Positions 27,780 to 38,057 of a stretch of 64,000 nucleotides of DNA are shown here, piece after piece (position 1 is the stretch's first letter; each line of letters opens with the position of its first letter). The position numbers were made by a program, and so were the translations under genes. This DNA comes from Butyrivibrio sp. (lineage in GTDB: Bacteria; Bacillota; Clostridia; Lachnospirales; Lachnospiraceae): the NCBI GenBank assembly GCA_015056625.1, contig SVFY01000019.1, positions 1 through 64,000 of the forward strand, read 5' to 3'. Below the pieces are notes generated by a model. The model had not been told where the DNA came from, ran no database searches, and saw only the letters and a program-made list of their open reading frames with translations.

Positions 27780-28596
27780 GGCAAGATACGACTTAAAAAG
27801 AAATATAAAAAGCAATCCATACCTTCTTGCAGGGCTGATAATAACAGGCCTGATACTTCTCATGACTATTGTTGGGATCTTCTGGACTCCCTATGAGCCC
27901 ACAGCCATGAATGCCACTGAGAAGCTAAAGGGAGTGTCATTTAAGCACCTGATGGGAACTGACAACATGGGAAGGGACATTTTCAGCCGTGTTATGTATG
28001 GTAGCAGGATCACGCTTTTGATCGCTATTGGCACTGTTGCCATAGGAGCAGGTGTGGGAACTATTATTGGCGCTTTGACAGGCTATTTTGGCGGAATGCT
28101 TGACGAAGTCATGATGCGTATCATTGATGCTCTGTTTGCTTTTCCAAGCATTCTTCTTGCCCTTGTTATTGTCAGCGTCTTTGGTACAGGCTGGATACAG
28201 CTTCTTGTTTCTCTGGGAATAGCCTTTGTGCCAAGCTTTGCCAGAATTGTGAGGGGTGAAGTACTAAGATGTAAGAATATGGACTATGTGGAGAACGCGA
28301 GGCTCCAGGGCGTATCTGACTTTCGTATGATATTTGTCCACATTGTCCCCAATATAAAAGGCGTTTTGGCGTCTTCAATAATGATCGGATTTAATAATGC
28401 GGTTCTGGCAGAAGCTGGTCTTAGCTATTTGGGTGTTGGCTCTCAGCCGCCCTATGCCAGCCTTGGGAAAATGCTTTCTGACGCGCAGCAGTATATGTTT
28501 ACAATGCCTACCTATGTCCTTTTCCCAGGTGCGGTGATAGTCCTTATGGTACTTGGGTTTGCATTTTTAGGAGAGGGGATCAGCAGATGGAAATAA
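27772..28596 (+). CDS. peptide ABC transporter permease (DppC-like)
   Basis: HLMGTDNMGRDIFSRVMYGSRI. Confidence 0.92.
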   Translation: MSKARYDLKRNIKSNPYLLAGLIITGLILLMTIVGIFWTPYEPTAMNATEKLKGVSFKHLMGTDNMGRDIFSRVMYGSRITLLIAIGTVAIGAGVGTIIGALTGYFGGMLDEVMMRIIDALFAFPSILLALVIVSVFGTGWIQLLVSLGIAFVPSFARIVRGEVLRCKNMDYVENARLQGVSDFRMIFVHIVPNIKGVLASSIMIGFNNAVLAEAGLSYLGVGSQPPYASLGKMLSDAQQYMFTMPTYVLFPGAVIVLMVLGFAFLGEGISRWK

Positions 28597-29402
28597 TACT
28601 TGATGTAACTGACCTTCATATTGAATTCCATGATTCTGATACTCCTTTTGTGGCAGTTGAGGATTTTGACCTGATGCTTGGAAAGGGCGAGATAGTCGGG
28701 ATCGTTGGAGAGTCAGGCTCAGGAAAGAGTATGAGCGCCCTTGCAATCGCAGGGCTTCTTAACAGAAAAAGCCTTAAAAAGAGCGGAAGGATAATGTTTG
28801 AAGGCAATGACCTTCTGACCTGCGACAGAAAGACCTTAAGGTCCTACCAGGGAGATGAGATATCCATCATTTTCCAGGAACCTATGACAAGCCTTAATCC
28901 TGTTAAGAGGATAGGCTGGCAGGTGGAAGAGCCTCTTTTCATCCATCACCCGGAGGTGAGTAAGGAAGCCAGGAAGCATATGGCTATAGAAATGCTCAGG
29001 TCTGTGGGCCTTGAAAATGCTGAGGATGTGTACTACATGTATCCCCATGAGCTTTCTGGTGGGATGAGGCAGAGAGTCATGATTGCATCAGCAATGATTG
29101 GAGATCCCAAGATACTTATTGCGGATGAGCCTACAACAGCTTTGGATGTCACAGTACAGGCCCAGATCGTTGAGCTTCTTAAAAAACTCAACAAAGAAAG
29201 AAAAACTTCAATTATCTTTATATCCCATGACCTTAGCCTTGTTAACCAGCTTTGCCAGAGGGTTATTGTAATGCAGGAAGGCAAGATAGTAGAGTCTGGA
29301 AGAACCAGTGATATTTTCACAAGACCAAGAGATCCTTATACAAAAAAGCTTATAGCAGCCATACCAAGGATCGACCTTTCAAGGGATGAAAACAATGAGT
29401 GA
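28587..29402 (+). CDS. peptide ABC transporter ATPase (DppD-like)
   Basis: [28 protein letters not shown]. Confidence 0.93.
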   Translation: MEIILDVTDLHIEFHDSDTPFVAVEDFDLMLGKGEIVGIVGESGSGKSMSALAIAGLLNRKSLKKSGRIMFEGNDLLTCDRKTLRSYQGDEISIIFQEPMTSLNPVKRIGWQVEEPLFIHHPEVSKEARKHMAIEMLRSVGLENAEDVYYMYPHELSGGMRQRVMIASAMIGDPKILIADEPTTALDVTVQAQIVELLKKLNKERKTSIIFISHDLSLVNQLCQRVIVMQEGKIVESGRTSDIFTRPRDPYTKKLIAAIPRIDLSRDENNE

Positions 29403-30153
29403 CAAAGATGTTTTAAAAGTGAATGACCTTTCTGTCTTTTATAAGAACAGAAAGAGAAAGCTTTTTTCCAAAAAGAATAAGAAGATCCAGGCTCTCTTTA
29501 ATGTATCGGTCAACATGGAGGAGGGCGAGGTTTTGGCGATTGCTGGCGAGTCTGGCAGCGGCAAATCCACTCTGGCCAGGGCGATTGTTGGTATCAACAA
29601 GGACTACATAGGGACTATCTGGCAGAAATACGACAGACCACAGATGGTTTTCCAGGATCCCTACAGTTCACTTAATCCGGCCAAGAAGATCGGATGGCTT
29701 CTCAAGGAACCTCTTAGAGTTGATAAGACCAAGGAGTGGACCAGTGAGGAGATGGATAAGAGAGTTCTTCAGATCCTTGAAGAGATCGAGCTTCCAGTCA
29801 GCATACTTGACAGATATCCTGCGCAGCTGTCAGGTGGTCAGAGGCAGAGGGTATGCATTGGGATTGCTCTCATGAGATCTCCCAAGCTCCTCATTGCAGA
29901 TGAACCGGTTTCAGCCCTTGACGTTACTATTCAGGCACAGATACTTGAGCTCCTTGAAAACCTTCACAGAAAGCACGGGATTTCTATCATATTCATATCC
30001 CACGACCTGCGAGTTGTCTATAAGATCAGCGACCACGTTATGATCATGAAGGATGGCAGGGTGGTAGAATATGGACAGACAAGGGAGCTTTACAGAAACC
30101 CTCAGGCTGAATATACGAAGAATCTACTGAAAGCAGCAGGGATAATGAATTAA
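29395..30153 (+). CDS. peptide ABC transporter ATPase (DppF-like)
   Basis: [28 protein letters not shown]. Confidence 0.93.
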   Translation: MSDKDVLKVNDLSVFYKNRKRKLFSKKNKKIQALFNVSVNMEEGEVLAIAGESGSGKSTLARAIVGINKDYIGTIWQKYDRPQMVFQDPYSSLNPAKKIGWLLKEPLRVDKTKEWTSEEMDKRVLQILEEIELPVSILDRYPAQLSGGQRQRVCIGIALMRSPKLLIADEPVSALDVTIQAQILELLENLHRKHGISIIFISHDLRVVYKISDHVMIMKDGRVVEYGQTRELYRNPQAEYTKNLLKAAGIMN

Positions 30154-30271
30154 TTCTTCAATGTTTATAGGATTTTTATTATTTTTTTATTATAATGTTG
30201 TAAATATATTGTTAGTAGCTGTCGAAATACTTTGTGAGACAGAATGGTAGAAGAGAAAGGAGGAATAGGAT

Positions 30272-30694
30272 ATGGCGTTGAACGGACTTAATGGATATAT
30301 CTCTAATTACAATGCGTATAATATTCCCTCTGCTACTGATAACTCACAGGTAAGACAGAACTCAGCAGATACTATAGATGCTAAGGCCTCCAGCGAGCAG
30401 CAGCAAAAACCTGAAGAGAAAAAGAATAGTTTAGACCTTACTGTAGAAGTACCATCCAGGGAAAACGCATCCATAGAGAATGTAGCTATATCCTTTGGTC
30501 AGTACGATGGCAACTCAATAGATCTTTTTGGAGATATGGGACTTGCATCAAGAGATATGAAACAGGCTATTTCAGGTATGCAGAAGGATCAGCTCCTTCA
30601 TGAGTACCAGTATTTTGTAGGAAAAGATTTAAGTGGACAGCAGAGCAATATCGTTGCTGGTACAGAAGATGGTGTAGTTGTAAGACTTCACTGA
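30272..30694 (+). CDS. hypothetical 140-aa protein
   Basis: RBS gaaaggagg; followed by terminator. Confidence 0.7.
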   Translation: MALNGLNGYISNYNAYNIPSATDNSQVRQNSADTIDAKASSEQQQKPEEKKNSLDLTVEVPSRENASIENVAISFGQYDGNSIDLFGDMGLASRDMKQAISGMQKDQLLHEYQYFVGKDLSGQQSNIVAGTEDGVVVRLH

Positions 30695-30710
30695 TAAATA
30701 AGGATCTAAT

Positions 30711-30742
30711 GGTCGGAGAAATGTGTTTCTCCGGCTCTCTTT
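30711..30742 (+). terminator. terminator hairpin
   Basis: GTCGGAGAAA..TTTCTCCGGC + CTCTTT. Confidence 0.6.
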
Positions 30743-30969
30743 AATTGCCATCTCTTCATGGTAAAATATATCCTGTATGTTTACAGAAGATAATATGAAT
30801 AAAAAAGTAAATATAGGGCATTGCCTTGTTTCTGGTACCATTGGTTTACTGGCATTACAATGCTTTACCTTTCAGAGCATTCTAGTATATACTATAAAAA
30901 GCTTGCCCAGAATGAAAACTTTATTGATATAGCCAGAGGATCAGTTTTCTTAATGAAAAGTAGGACATA

Positions 30970-31692
30970 ATGTATTACAGAGTAGAAGATAAGTATTTTA
31001 TATATGAAGATCAAATTGCATATCTTACGAGCCGTTTAAAAGAGATAATGGCCTATGATGAGCACAGCAGCGACGGAGGGTATCTTGTCAGAAGCGTCTA
31101 TTTTGATGATGCTGCTGACAGCGCTCTTTTGGAGAATGAGGCTGGTGTTGATGAGAGAGAGAAGTTCAGGATCCGCACCTACGAAAGAGATGACACTTTC
31201 ATAAGGCTTGAAGAAAAGAGCAAGAAAAGCGGCCTGACCCACAAGGAATCTGCTGTCATAAGCAGGGATGTGGTAGAGACTCTTTTGCAGGATGGATGCA
31301 GCGCAGAGAGAGCTCCTTTAAACTCTGGTTGCCTTCTTAATGAAAACGGATTTCTTTTTAAAAAACTCTATGCTAAGATGAATACGTCTTTACTGCATCC
31401 TGTTACTATCGTGGAGTATGAGAGACAGGCTTTTGTTGAGAGAGTTGGAAATGTGAGGATCACCTTTGATAAGAACATTGGAGCATCGGAGTATGTGGAC
31501 AGATTCTTTGAAGAGGATGTATATACAAGACCGGTTCTTGAGCCGGGAGCCCATATTTTAGAAGTAAAATACGATGAGTTTTTACCTGAGTATATCCAGA
31601 AGATCTTAGAGGTTGGAACACTTCAGAGAACGGCCTTTTCAAAATATACTATGGCCAGAAGAAATTATGAACAGATTGGAGAATTGTTATGA
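30970..31692 (+). CDS. VTC domain protein (polyphosphate polymerase-like)
   Basis: RVEDKYFI..DEREKFRIRTYE..FIRLEEKSK..TIVEYERQAF..ILEVKYDEFLPEYI. Confidence 0.85.
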   Translation: MYYRVEDKYFIYEDQIAYLTSRLKEIMAYDEHSSDGGYLVRSVYFDDAADSALLENEAGVDEREKFRIRTYERDDTFIRLEEKSKKSGLTHKESAVISRDVVETLLQDGCSAERAPLNSGCLLNENGFLFKKLYAKMNTSLLHPVTIVEYERQAFVERVGNVRITFDKNIGASEYVDRFFEEDVYTRPVLEPGAHILEVKYDEFLPEYIQKILEVGTLQRTAFSKYTMARRNYEQIGELL

Positions 31693-32363
31693 GTTTTCAA
31701 GACGCACTTAAAAAATCAATATTTGAGGGATTTACAGCAAATGATATCCCTGTAAGCCAGATCGTGGCTGTACTTGCTTTTACATTTTGCATAGGACTTT
31801 ACCTGTTTTTGATCTACAGACTGATCAATAAGACTTCTCTTTACAACAGGAGCTTTCACATTGCAATGGCAATGATCTCAGTGGTTACAGCAGGGATCAT
31901 CCTTGCTATGCAGTCCAGTATCGTTATTTCCCTTGGTATGGTCGGCGCTCTTTCAATCGTAAGATTCAGAACTGCCATCAAGGATACCATGGATCTGCTC
32001 TTTTTGTTCTGGTCCATCGGAGAAGGTATTATATGCGGAGCTGGCCTGTTCGAGCTTGCAGTAGTTGTTGCTCTTCTTGTAACAGCAGGTATCCTTATCC
32101 TTGAGCTTATACCTATTAACAAAAAGCCATATGTGCTTGTGGTAAACAGTAAGGATGCAGATTCAGAGGATGAGATAGTAAAGAGCATTGCAGATAATTC
32201 AAAGAGCTACAAGATCAAATCCAGAAACGTTAAAAAGAGTGGCCTCGACATGATAGTTGAAGTGTCAACAACCACAGAAAAAGAGCTTATTGGAAGCCTT
32301 AATGAGCTGGAGAATGTTGTGAATGTATCTCTTCTTACCCACGAGGGAGAAGTAAGGATCTGA
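31689..32363 (+). CDS. DUF4956 membrane protein
   Basis: SLGMVGALSIVRFRTAIKDTMDLLFLFWSIGEGI; adjacent to VTC gene. Confidence 0.85.
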   Translation: MSFQDALKKSIFEGFTANDIPVSQIVAVLAFTFCIGLYLFLIYRLINKTSLYNRSFHIAMAMISVVTAGIILAMQSSIVISLGMVGALSIVRFRTAIKDTMDLLFLFWSIGEGIICGAGLFELAVVVALLVTAGILILELIPINKKPYVLVVNSKDADSEDEIVKSIADNSKSYKIKSRNVKKSGLDMIVEVSTTTEKELIGSLNELENVVNVSLLTHEGEVRI

Positions 32364-32384
32364 TAATAAAGAGATAAACATAAG

Positions 32385-32417
32385 AAAACCACCTGCATTT
32401 GCAGGTGGTATTTTTTT
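32385..32417 (+). terminator. intrinsic terminator
   Basis: ACCACCTGCA..TGCAGGTGGT + TTTTTTT. Confidence 0.85.
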
Positions 32418-32762
32418 GGGAGGAGGGGTTGTCGGGTGGGGAACCAGACAACCCGTGTATGAAAAAAAGTATTGTTGGGGGTTCAGAAGTTTTTGTCTTC
32501 TGATGAGTATTATATTAAACGGAATATTTTGCCAAATTATGTCAGAACTCTAAAAGAAATATAACCTATTCTAAAATAAATACAAACTTAATAAACAAAA
32601 GAAATGCCTGGAGATTTAATTACCAAACGGCTTCTTTAACATTGAAACTTGGTTTCATTTTGACGCATAAAAGATGGATTTTCTATGGATTTTTCTAAAG
32701 GTTGTTAATACTATAGGCTTAGATAGATGTAGTTTTTTCTTTTTTTCGCAAGGAGGCAGACT

Positions 32763-33530
32763 ATGAGTAGTATAGGTGCTATTTCTTCAGGCTATAATGA
32801 TTATTCAGCATATTCGACTATAACCAGTGGCGGACAGATAAATAAGGCGTCAGAGGACGCAGCAGGGCTTGCTATACAGGAAAAGACAGAGTCACAGGTA
32901 AGAGGGCTTGATAAGGGATCTGAGAATCTTAAAGATGGTGAATCACTTCTTAAGATCGAAGATGGAGCACTTGATCAGGTTACTGATTATCTCCAGTCCA
33001 TAAAGGAACTGTCTGTAAAGGCAATGAACGGGACTTTGTCAGATGACGACAAGCAGTCGATACAGGACCAGATAAAAGAGTACATGAAGGGCATTGAGGA
33101 CATTGCAGGAAACACAACCTTTAATGAAAAGCAGCTCCTTAATGGTGACAACAAGCTCTCTGTGGCAACAGACAGCAATGGCAGCAAGAAGCAGATCTCA
33201 ACAACAGATTCAACTCTCAAGGCACTTGGAATTGAAAACTATGATGTTACAAAAGAATTCGACATGACAGACATAGACAAGGCTCTTGAAAAGGTTACTG
33301 GTTCAAGAACAGACATTGGAGCTCAGACTAATGGCGTGGAGTCAGCACTTACTTACAATTCCCATGCAGCTCTTGAGCTTAATGGCTACCAGATGGACAA
33401 GGAAGAGAGCAACAGCATAGAAGCATATCAGAAGATGAAAACCCAGCAAGCGCTGGAGACATATCAGAATACTCTCCAAAAGAAGCAGATGGAAAACGAT
33501 GAGCAGCAAAAGCTCAGTGTATTCATGTAA
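32763..33530 (+). CDS. flagellin-like protein with atypical termini
   Basis: KASEDAAGLAIQEKTESQVRGLDKGSENLKDGESLLKIEDGALDQVTDYLQSIKELSVKAMNGTLS matches flagellin D1 N-terminal pattern. Confidence 0.8.
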   Translation: MSSIGAISSGYNDYSAYSTITSGGQINKASEDAAGLAIQEKTESQVRGLDKGSENLKDGESLLKIEDGALDQVTDYLQSIKELSVKAMNGTLSDDDKQSIQDQIKEYMKGIEDIAGNTTFNEKQLLNGDNKLSVATDSNGSKKQISTTDSTLKALGIENYDVTKEFDMTDIDKALEKVTGSRTDIGAQTNGVESALTYNSHAALELNGYQMDKEESNSIEAYQKMKTQQALETYQNTLQKKQMENDEQQKLSVFM

Positions 33531-33555
33531 AGAAATGGGAGGATTCATATAAAAG

Positions 33556-33594
33556 GATGCCTGCGTATATCATTAGTACGCGGGCATCTTTTTT
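33556..33594 (+). terminator. intrinsic terminator
   Basis: GATGCCTGCGTA..TACGCGGGCATC + T6. Confidence 0.9.
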
Positions 33595-33721
33595 ATGCTT
33601 TTATGCTAAATAATTGTAAAAAACATATTGCTAAAAGTGTCCGCGACACAAAGACAAGTGTCTTTTGGTGGTAAATTCTTGATCTATATTAATCAGTTGT
33701 AGCGATTTTACTGTCCAATAC

Positions 33722-33750
33722 TTGACATAATGTAAGATAAATTCTACACT
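33722..33750 (+). promoter_or_regulatory. putative sigma70-type promoter
   Basis: TTGACA-17-TACACT. Confidence 0.55.
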
Positions 33751-33785
33751 AAACAAGGCTTGCATAATAGAAGTTGATCTTCAGG

Positions 33786-33824
33786 TGCAATGACGTGCAA
33801 AGATTGCGCGTAATTGCATTTTTT
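33786..33824 (+). terminator. terminator hairpin inside opp leader (attenuator or sRNA 3' end)
   Basis: TGCAATGACGTGCAA-AGA-TTGCGCGTAATTGCA + TTTTTT, ~30 nt after predicted TSS and ~100 nt before the first opp gene. Confidence 0.6.
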
Positions 33825-33921
33825 ATGTTATAGCTTAATAATTTAGCACGGCAAAGCATTAACGCTTTGTGGGGATGAATATGCAAGACCAAAGATTTTT
33901 TAGAAATGGGTTGGAGACGCT

Positions 33922-34851
33922 ATGAATACTAAGACTTTAATGTACATTGTAAAGAGAATTCTCCTTGCAATTGTTACAATTTGGGTGGTTATTACAGTCA
34001 CTTTCTTTGTAATGCACGCTGTTCCAGGCGGACCATTCACCGGTGAAAAGGCAGTAAGCGAATCTGTCATGGCAGCCATGGAAGCCAAGTATGGTTTGGA
34101 CAAGCCACTTGGAGTACAGTACATTACATATCTGGGAGATATCGTTACCAAATTCGATTTTGGTCCTTCACTTAAGCAGAGAGGTAGAAATGTCAACGAC
34201 ATCATCATTGATGGAATGAAGACTTCTGCCAAGCTTGGACTTATTGCTGCAGTAATAGCGCTTATCTGTGGTGTTATCCTTGGATCAGTTGCAGCACTTC
34301 GCAGAAATAAGTTGATCGACAGGATCATCATGATCATTACAACTGCATTTGTATCTATGCCTTCATTTATCATGGGCTCACTTCTTCTTATTGCATTTGC
34401 CATCAATTTGAAGTGGTTCCCTGCAAATGGAGCTTCAAAAAATGGACTTGTCCTTCCTGTAATTACATTGTCACTTTATCCAATGGCATATATTACAAGA
34501 CTTACAAGATCTTCAATGCTGGAGGTACTTGGTCAGGACTACATCAGAACTGCCAAGGCAAAGGGTGTATCTGGCGTTAAGATCATCTTTGGACATGCTC
34601 TTAAGAATTCACTTATTCCAGTTATCACATATTTCGGACCTATGCTTGCAGGTATCGTTACAGGATCCCTTGTAGTAGAGCAGATCTTTGCGGTTCCAGG
34701 AATCGGACGTGCCTTCGTAAACAGCATCACAGGTCGTGATTATCCTCTTGTTATGGGAACAACCATTGTTCTTGCAACACTGATCGTTATCATGAACCTT
34801 GTAGGTGACATTATGTACAAGGTAGTTGATCCGAGAATCACATTAGAATAA
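33922..34851 (+). CDS. oligopeptide ABC transporter permease (OppB-like)
   Basis: Polytopic; DYIRTAKAKGVSG. Confidence 0.93.
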   Translation: MNTKTLMYIVKRILLAIVTIWVVITVTFFVMHAVPGGPFTGEKAVSESVMAAMEAKYGLDKPLGVQYITYLGDIVTKFDFGPSLKQRGRNVNDIIIDGMKTSAKLGLIAAVIALICGVILGSVAALRRNKLIDRIIMIITTAFVSMPSFIMGSLLLIAFAINLKWFPANGASKNGLVLPVITLSLYPMAYITRLTRSSMLEVLGQDYIRTAKAKGVSGVKIIFGHALKNSLIPVITYFGPMLAGIVTGSLVVEQIFAVPGIGRAFVNSITGRDYPLVMGTTIVLATLIVIMNLVGDIMYKVVDPRITLE

Positions 34852-34887
34852 GCAATTTAACCTGAATAAAAGTATAGGAGAAATAAA

Positions 34888-35946
34888 ATGGATATTTCAA
34901 AGCTCAGCGCCCAGGTAAATATGGATGATTTCATTCCTGCTACCGAGGCTGAAAAAGAATATATGGTACAGATGCGACCATCATCTACATTCTTCAAGGA
35001 CTCTGTTAAGAGACTTCTCAAGAACAAGGTTGCAACAGTTTGTTTCTTTATTATAGTGATCATCACACTGGCAGCTATCTTTGTTCCTATGTTCTGGCCA
35101 TACTCATACGACCAGATGCTTGGAATGACACCAGGTAAGCCAGTTGATAATAGTTTTAAGGATCTCAGGCCTTTTGAATATGGAAGATCTGAGATAAAGA
35201 GAATGGAAGCTGGAGAGAGCGTTATCCCTCATATCTTTGGAACTGATTCCCAGGGAAGAGATTACTTTATCCGTGTGGTATACGGAACACGTATTTCTCT
35301 TGCAGTTGGTTTCTTTGCCAGCATCATCGTTCTTATTATAGGTATGACAATTGGCTCTGTGGCGGGTTACGCCGGAGGAGCTGTGGATCTTGTGATAATG
35401 CGAATAGTTGATATCATCTATTCACTTCCGGATATGCTTATGGTCATCCTTCTTTCATCAGTTCTTAAGGTTGTTATGGAAGGAGCTCTGGACGGAACGG
35501 TACTATCCAAGATCGGATCAAATATTATCAGTTTGTTCATTGTCTTTGGTGTACTTTATTGGGTTTCAATGGCAAGACTTATAAGAGGACAGATATTGTC
35601 CCTTCGTGAGCAGGAATACGTACTTGCAGCTGAGGCCGCTGGAGCTAAGGGCAAATGGATCATCCTTAAGCACCTGATCCCTAACTGCTTCTCAGTTATC
35701 ATCATTTCAACAGCACTTCAGATTCCCAGTGCAATCTTTACTGAGAGCTACCTTTCATTCCTTGGACTTGGTGTAAATGCTCCTATGCCATCACTTGGTT
35801 CACTGGCATCCGATGCGCTTAATGGTATTTCATCATATCCATACAGACTGATCATTCCTGCAATCGTTATCTCACTTATAGTTCTTTCACTTAACCTTTT
35901 TGGTGACGGACTTCGTGATGCGTTTGACCCTAAGTTGGATACATAA
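34888..35946 (+). CDS. oligopeptide ABC transporter permease (OppC-like)
   Basis: HIFGTDSQGRDYFIRVVYGTRISL. Confidence 0.93.
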   Translation: MDISKLSAQVNMDDFIPATEAEKEYMVQMRPSSTFFKDSVKRLLKNKVATVCFFIIVIITLAAIFVPMFWPYSYDQMLGMTPGKPVDNSFKDLRPFEYGRSEIKRMEAGESVIPHIFGTDSQGRDYFIRVVYGTRISLAVGFFASIIVLIIGMTIGSVAGYAGGAVDLVIMRIVDIIYSLPDMLMVILLSSVLKVVMEGALDGTVLSKIGSNIISLFIVFGVLYWVSMARLIRGQILSLREQEYVLAAEAAGAKGKWIILKHLIPNCFSVIIISTALQIPSAIFTESYLSFLGLGVNAPMPSLGSLASDALNGISSYPYRLIIPAIVISLIVLSLNLFGDGLRDAFDPKLDT

Positions 35947-36010
35947 TAATTACTTTTAGCGTATAGAGAATTTCAGAAAAGAAATTCTATAACATATCGG
36001 AGGCTTTAAA

Positions 36011-36997
36011 ATGAGTTTACTTGAAGTAAGAGATCTGCATACCTCATTCTTTACTGATGCGGGTGAGGTCAAGGCAGTTAATGGAATATCCTTCAACCTG
36101 GACAGAGGTAAGGTCCTTGGTATTGTTGGAGAGTCAGGTAGTGGTAAGTCAGTTACAGCATATTCAATAATGCAGATCCTGGCAGGAACCGGACAGATAG
36201 TTTCAGGTTCTATCAAGCTTGATGGACAGGAACTTGTTGGTTCAGGCGAGAAGGTAATGAAGACAGTCCGCGGTAACAAGGTGTCTATCATTTTCCAGGA
36301 TCCTATGACCAGTCTTAACCCTACATATACAATCGGACATCAGCTGATGGAGGCAATACTCCTTCATACAGATAGAAATAAAGAGCAGGCAAAAGAACGT
36401 GCCATCGAGATGCTCAAGCTCGTTAATGTCAATGAGCCTGAAAAGAGAATGGACCAGTATCCACATGAGTTCTCAGGTGGTATGAGACAGAGGGTTATGA
36501 TCGCTATGGCCCTTGCATGTGAGCCTGATATTCTTATTGCTGATGAGCCTACAACCGCTTTGGATGTTACAATCCAGGCCCAGATCCTTGATCTTATGAA
36601 GTCCCTTCAGAAAGAACTTGGAATGGCTATCATCATGATCACTCACGACCTTGGTGTTGTGGCTCAGATGTGTGACGAAGTTATCGTAATGTATGCAGGT
36701 TCAATCTGCGAGCAGGGTACTGCAGATGAGATCTTCTACAATCCCTGCCATGAATATACAAAGGGACTGCTTCGCTCAATCCCTACAGAGGGAAGAGAGG
36801 GCAAGAAGCTTGAGCCTATTTCAGGAACCCCTATTGACCTTCTCAACATGCCAAAGGGATGTCCTTTTGCACCAAGATGTGACAATGCTATGAAGATCTG
36901 CCTTCGCGAGAGAGCAGAGCGCATGCAGATCAATGATGATCATGCTGCAGGCTGCTGGATGAATGTCAAGAAGCTGATGGAAGGCGGTGAACAGTAA
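36011..36997 (+). CDS. oligopeptide ABC transporter ATPase (OppD-like)
   Basis: [24 protein letters not shown]. Confidence 0.95.
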   Translation: MSLLEVRDLHTSFFTDAGEVKAVNGISFNLDRGKVLGIVGESGSGKSVTAYSIMQILAGTGQIVSGSIKLDGQELVGSGEKVMKTVRGNKVSIIFQDPMTSLNPTYTIGHQLMEAILLHTDRNKEQAKERAIEMLKLVNVNEPEKRMDQYPHEFSGGMRQRVMIAMALACEPDILIADEPTTALDVTIQAQILDLMKSLQKELGMAIIMITHDLGVVAQMCDEVIVMYAGSICEQGTADEIFYNPCHEYTKGLLRSIPTEGREGKKLEPISGTPIDLLNMPKGCPFAPRCDNAMKICLRERAERMQINDDHAAGCWMNVKKLMEGGEQ

Positions 36998-37986
36998 TGA
37001 GCGAGATTTTAACACAGAACAACCTTGTGGATATCAAACACCTCAAGGAATACTTCAATGTAAACGTTGGCTTCTTTAAGACCAAGCCACTTAAGGCCGT
37101 TGACGATGTATCTTTTTCTATTAAAAAGGGAGAGACCCTTGGACTTGTTGGAGAGTCAGGCTGTGGTAAGACTACAGTAGGACGTACTATCCTTAACCTC
37201 TACAAGCCAACAGCTGGTGAGATCTGGTACGATGGCAAGCTTATAAAGACCAAGGAAGATATTAAGGAATTCCGTAAAAAAGCCACAATGGTTTTCCAGG
37301 ATCCATACTCATCCTTAAACCCAAGAATGACTGTTTCAGATATCATCGCTGAGCCTTTGGATGTACACGGACTTTATACAACCAAGGAGCAGAGAAGAGA
37401 AAGAATCCTTGAACTTATGGGATATGTCGGACTTAACTCAGAGCACGCATCAAGATATGCTCACGAGTTCTCAGGCGGACAGAGACAGAGAATTGGTATC
37501 GCAAGAAGCCTTGCTGTTAATCCTGAGTTTATAGTATGTGATGAGCCTGTATCTGCTCTTGATGTATCAATCCAGGCACAGGTTATCAATATGTTTGATG
37601 AGCTCCAGGAGAGACTTGGACTTACATATCTCTTTATTGCTCATGACCTTTTAGTAGTAAGACATATCAGTAACAGAATAGCAGTTATGTACCTTGGCAA
37701 GATGGTTGAGCTTGCTGATGCGGATGAGATCTACAACAATCCACTTCATCCATACAGTAAGTCACTGCTTTCTGCAGTTCCTGTTCCAGATCCTAAGATC
37801 GCAAGAGCTAATCAGAGAATTGTTTTGTCAGGCGACATTCCCAGTCCTTTGAACGCACCTTCAGGATGTCCTTTCAGAACAAGATGTGCTTATTGCAAGG
37901 GCGACTGCGCAGAGAGCATGCCAGAGTTCAAAGAGGTTTCAAAGGGCCACTTTGTTGCATGTCACCACGTGGCAGAGATCAATTGA
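36997..37986 (+). CDS. oligopeptide ABC transporter ATPase (OppF-like)
   Basis: [25 protein letters not shown]. Confidence 0.95.
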   Translation: MSEILTQNNLVDIKHLKEYFNVNVGFFKTKPLKAVDDVSFSIKKGETLGLVGESGCGKTTVGRTILNLYKPTAGEIWYDGKLIKTKEDIKEFRKKATMVFQDPYSSLNPRMTVSDIIAEPLDVHGLYTTKEQRRERILELMGYVGLNSEHASRYAHEFSGGQRQRIGIARSLAVNPEFIVCDEPVSALDVSIQAQVINMFDELQERLGLTYLFIAHDLLVVRHISNRIAVMYLGKMVELADADEIYNNPLHPYSKSLLSAVPVPDPKIARANQRIVLSGDIPSPLNAPSGCPFRTRCAYCKGDCAESMPEFKEVSKGHFVACHHVAEIN

Positions 37987-38057
37987 TTCATACACGTGAT
38001 ATACTGATGTGTATCATGTTTATGATATAAAAAACATTCATAATAAGGAGGAAAATT

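Noticed and set aside
32695-32727. Sigma28-like promoter CTAAA..GGCTTAGAT upstream of the flagellin-like gene
   Set aside because: Spacer too long and -10 deviates strongly from GCCGATAA; not supportable as a feature.
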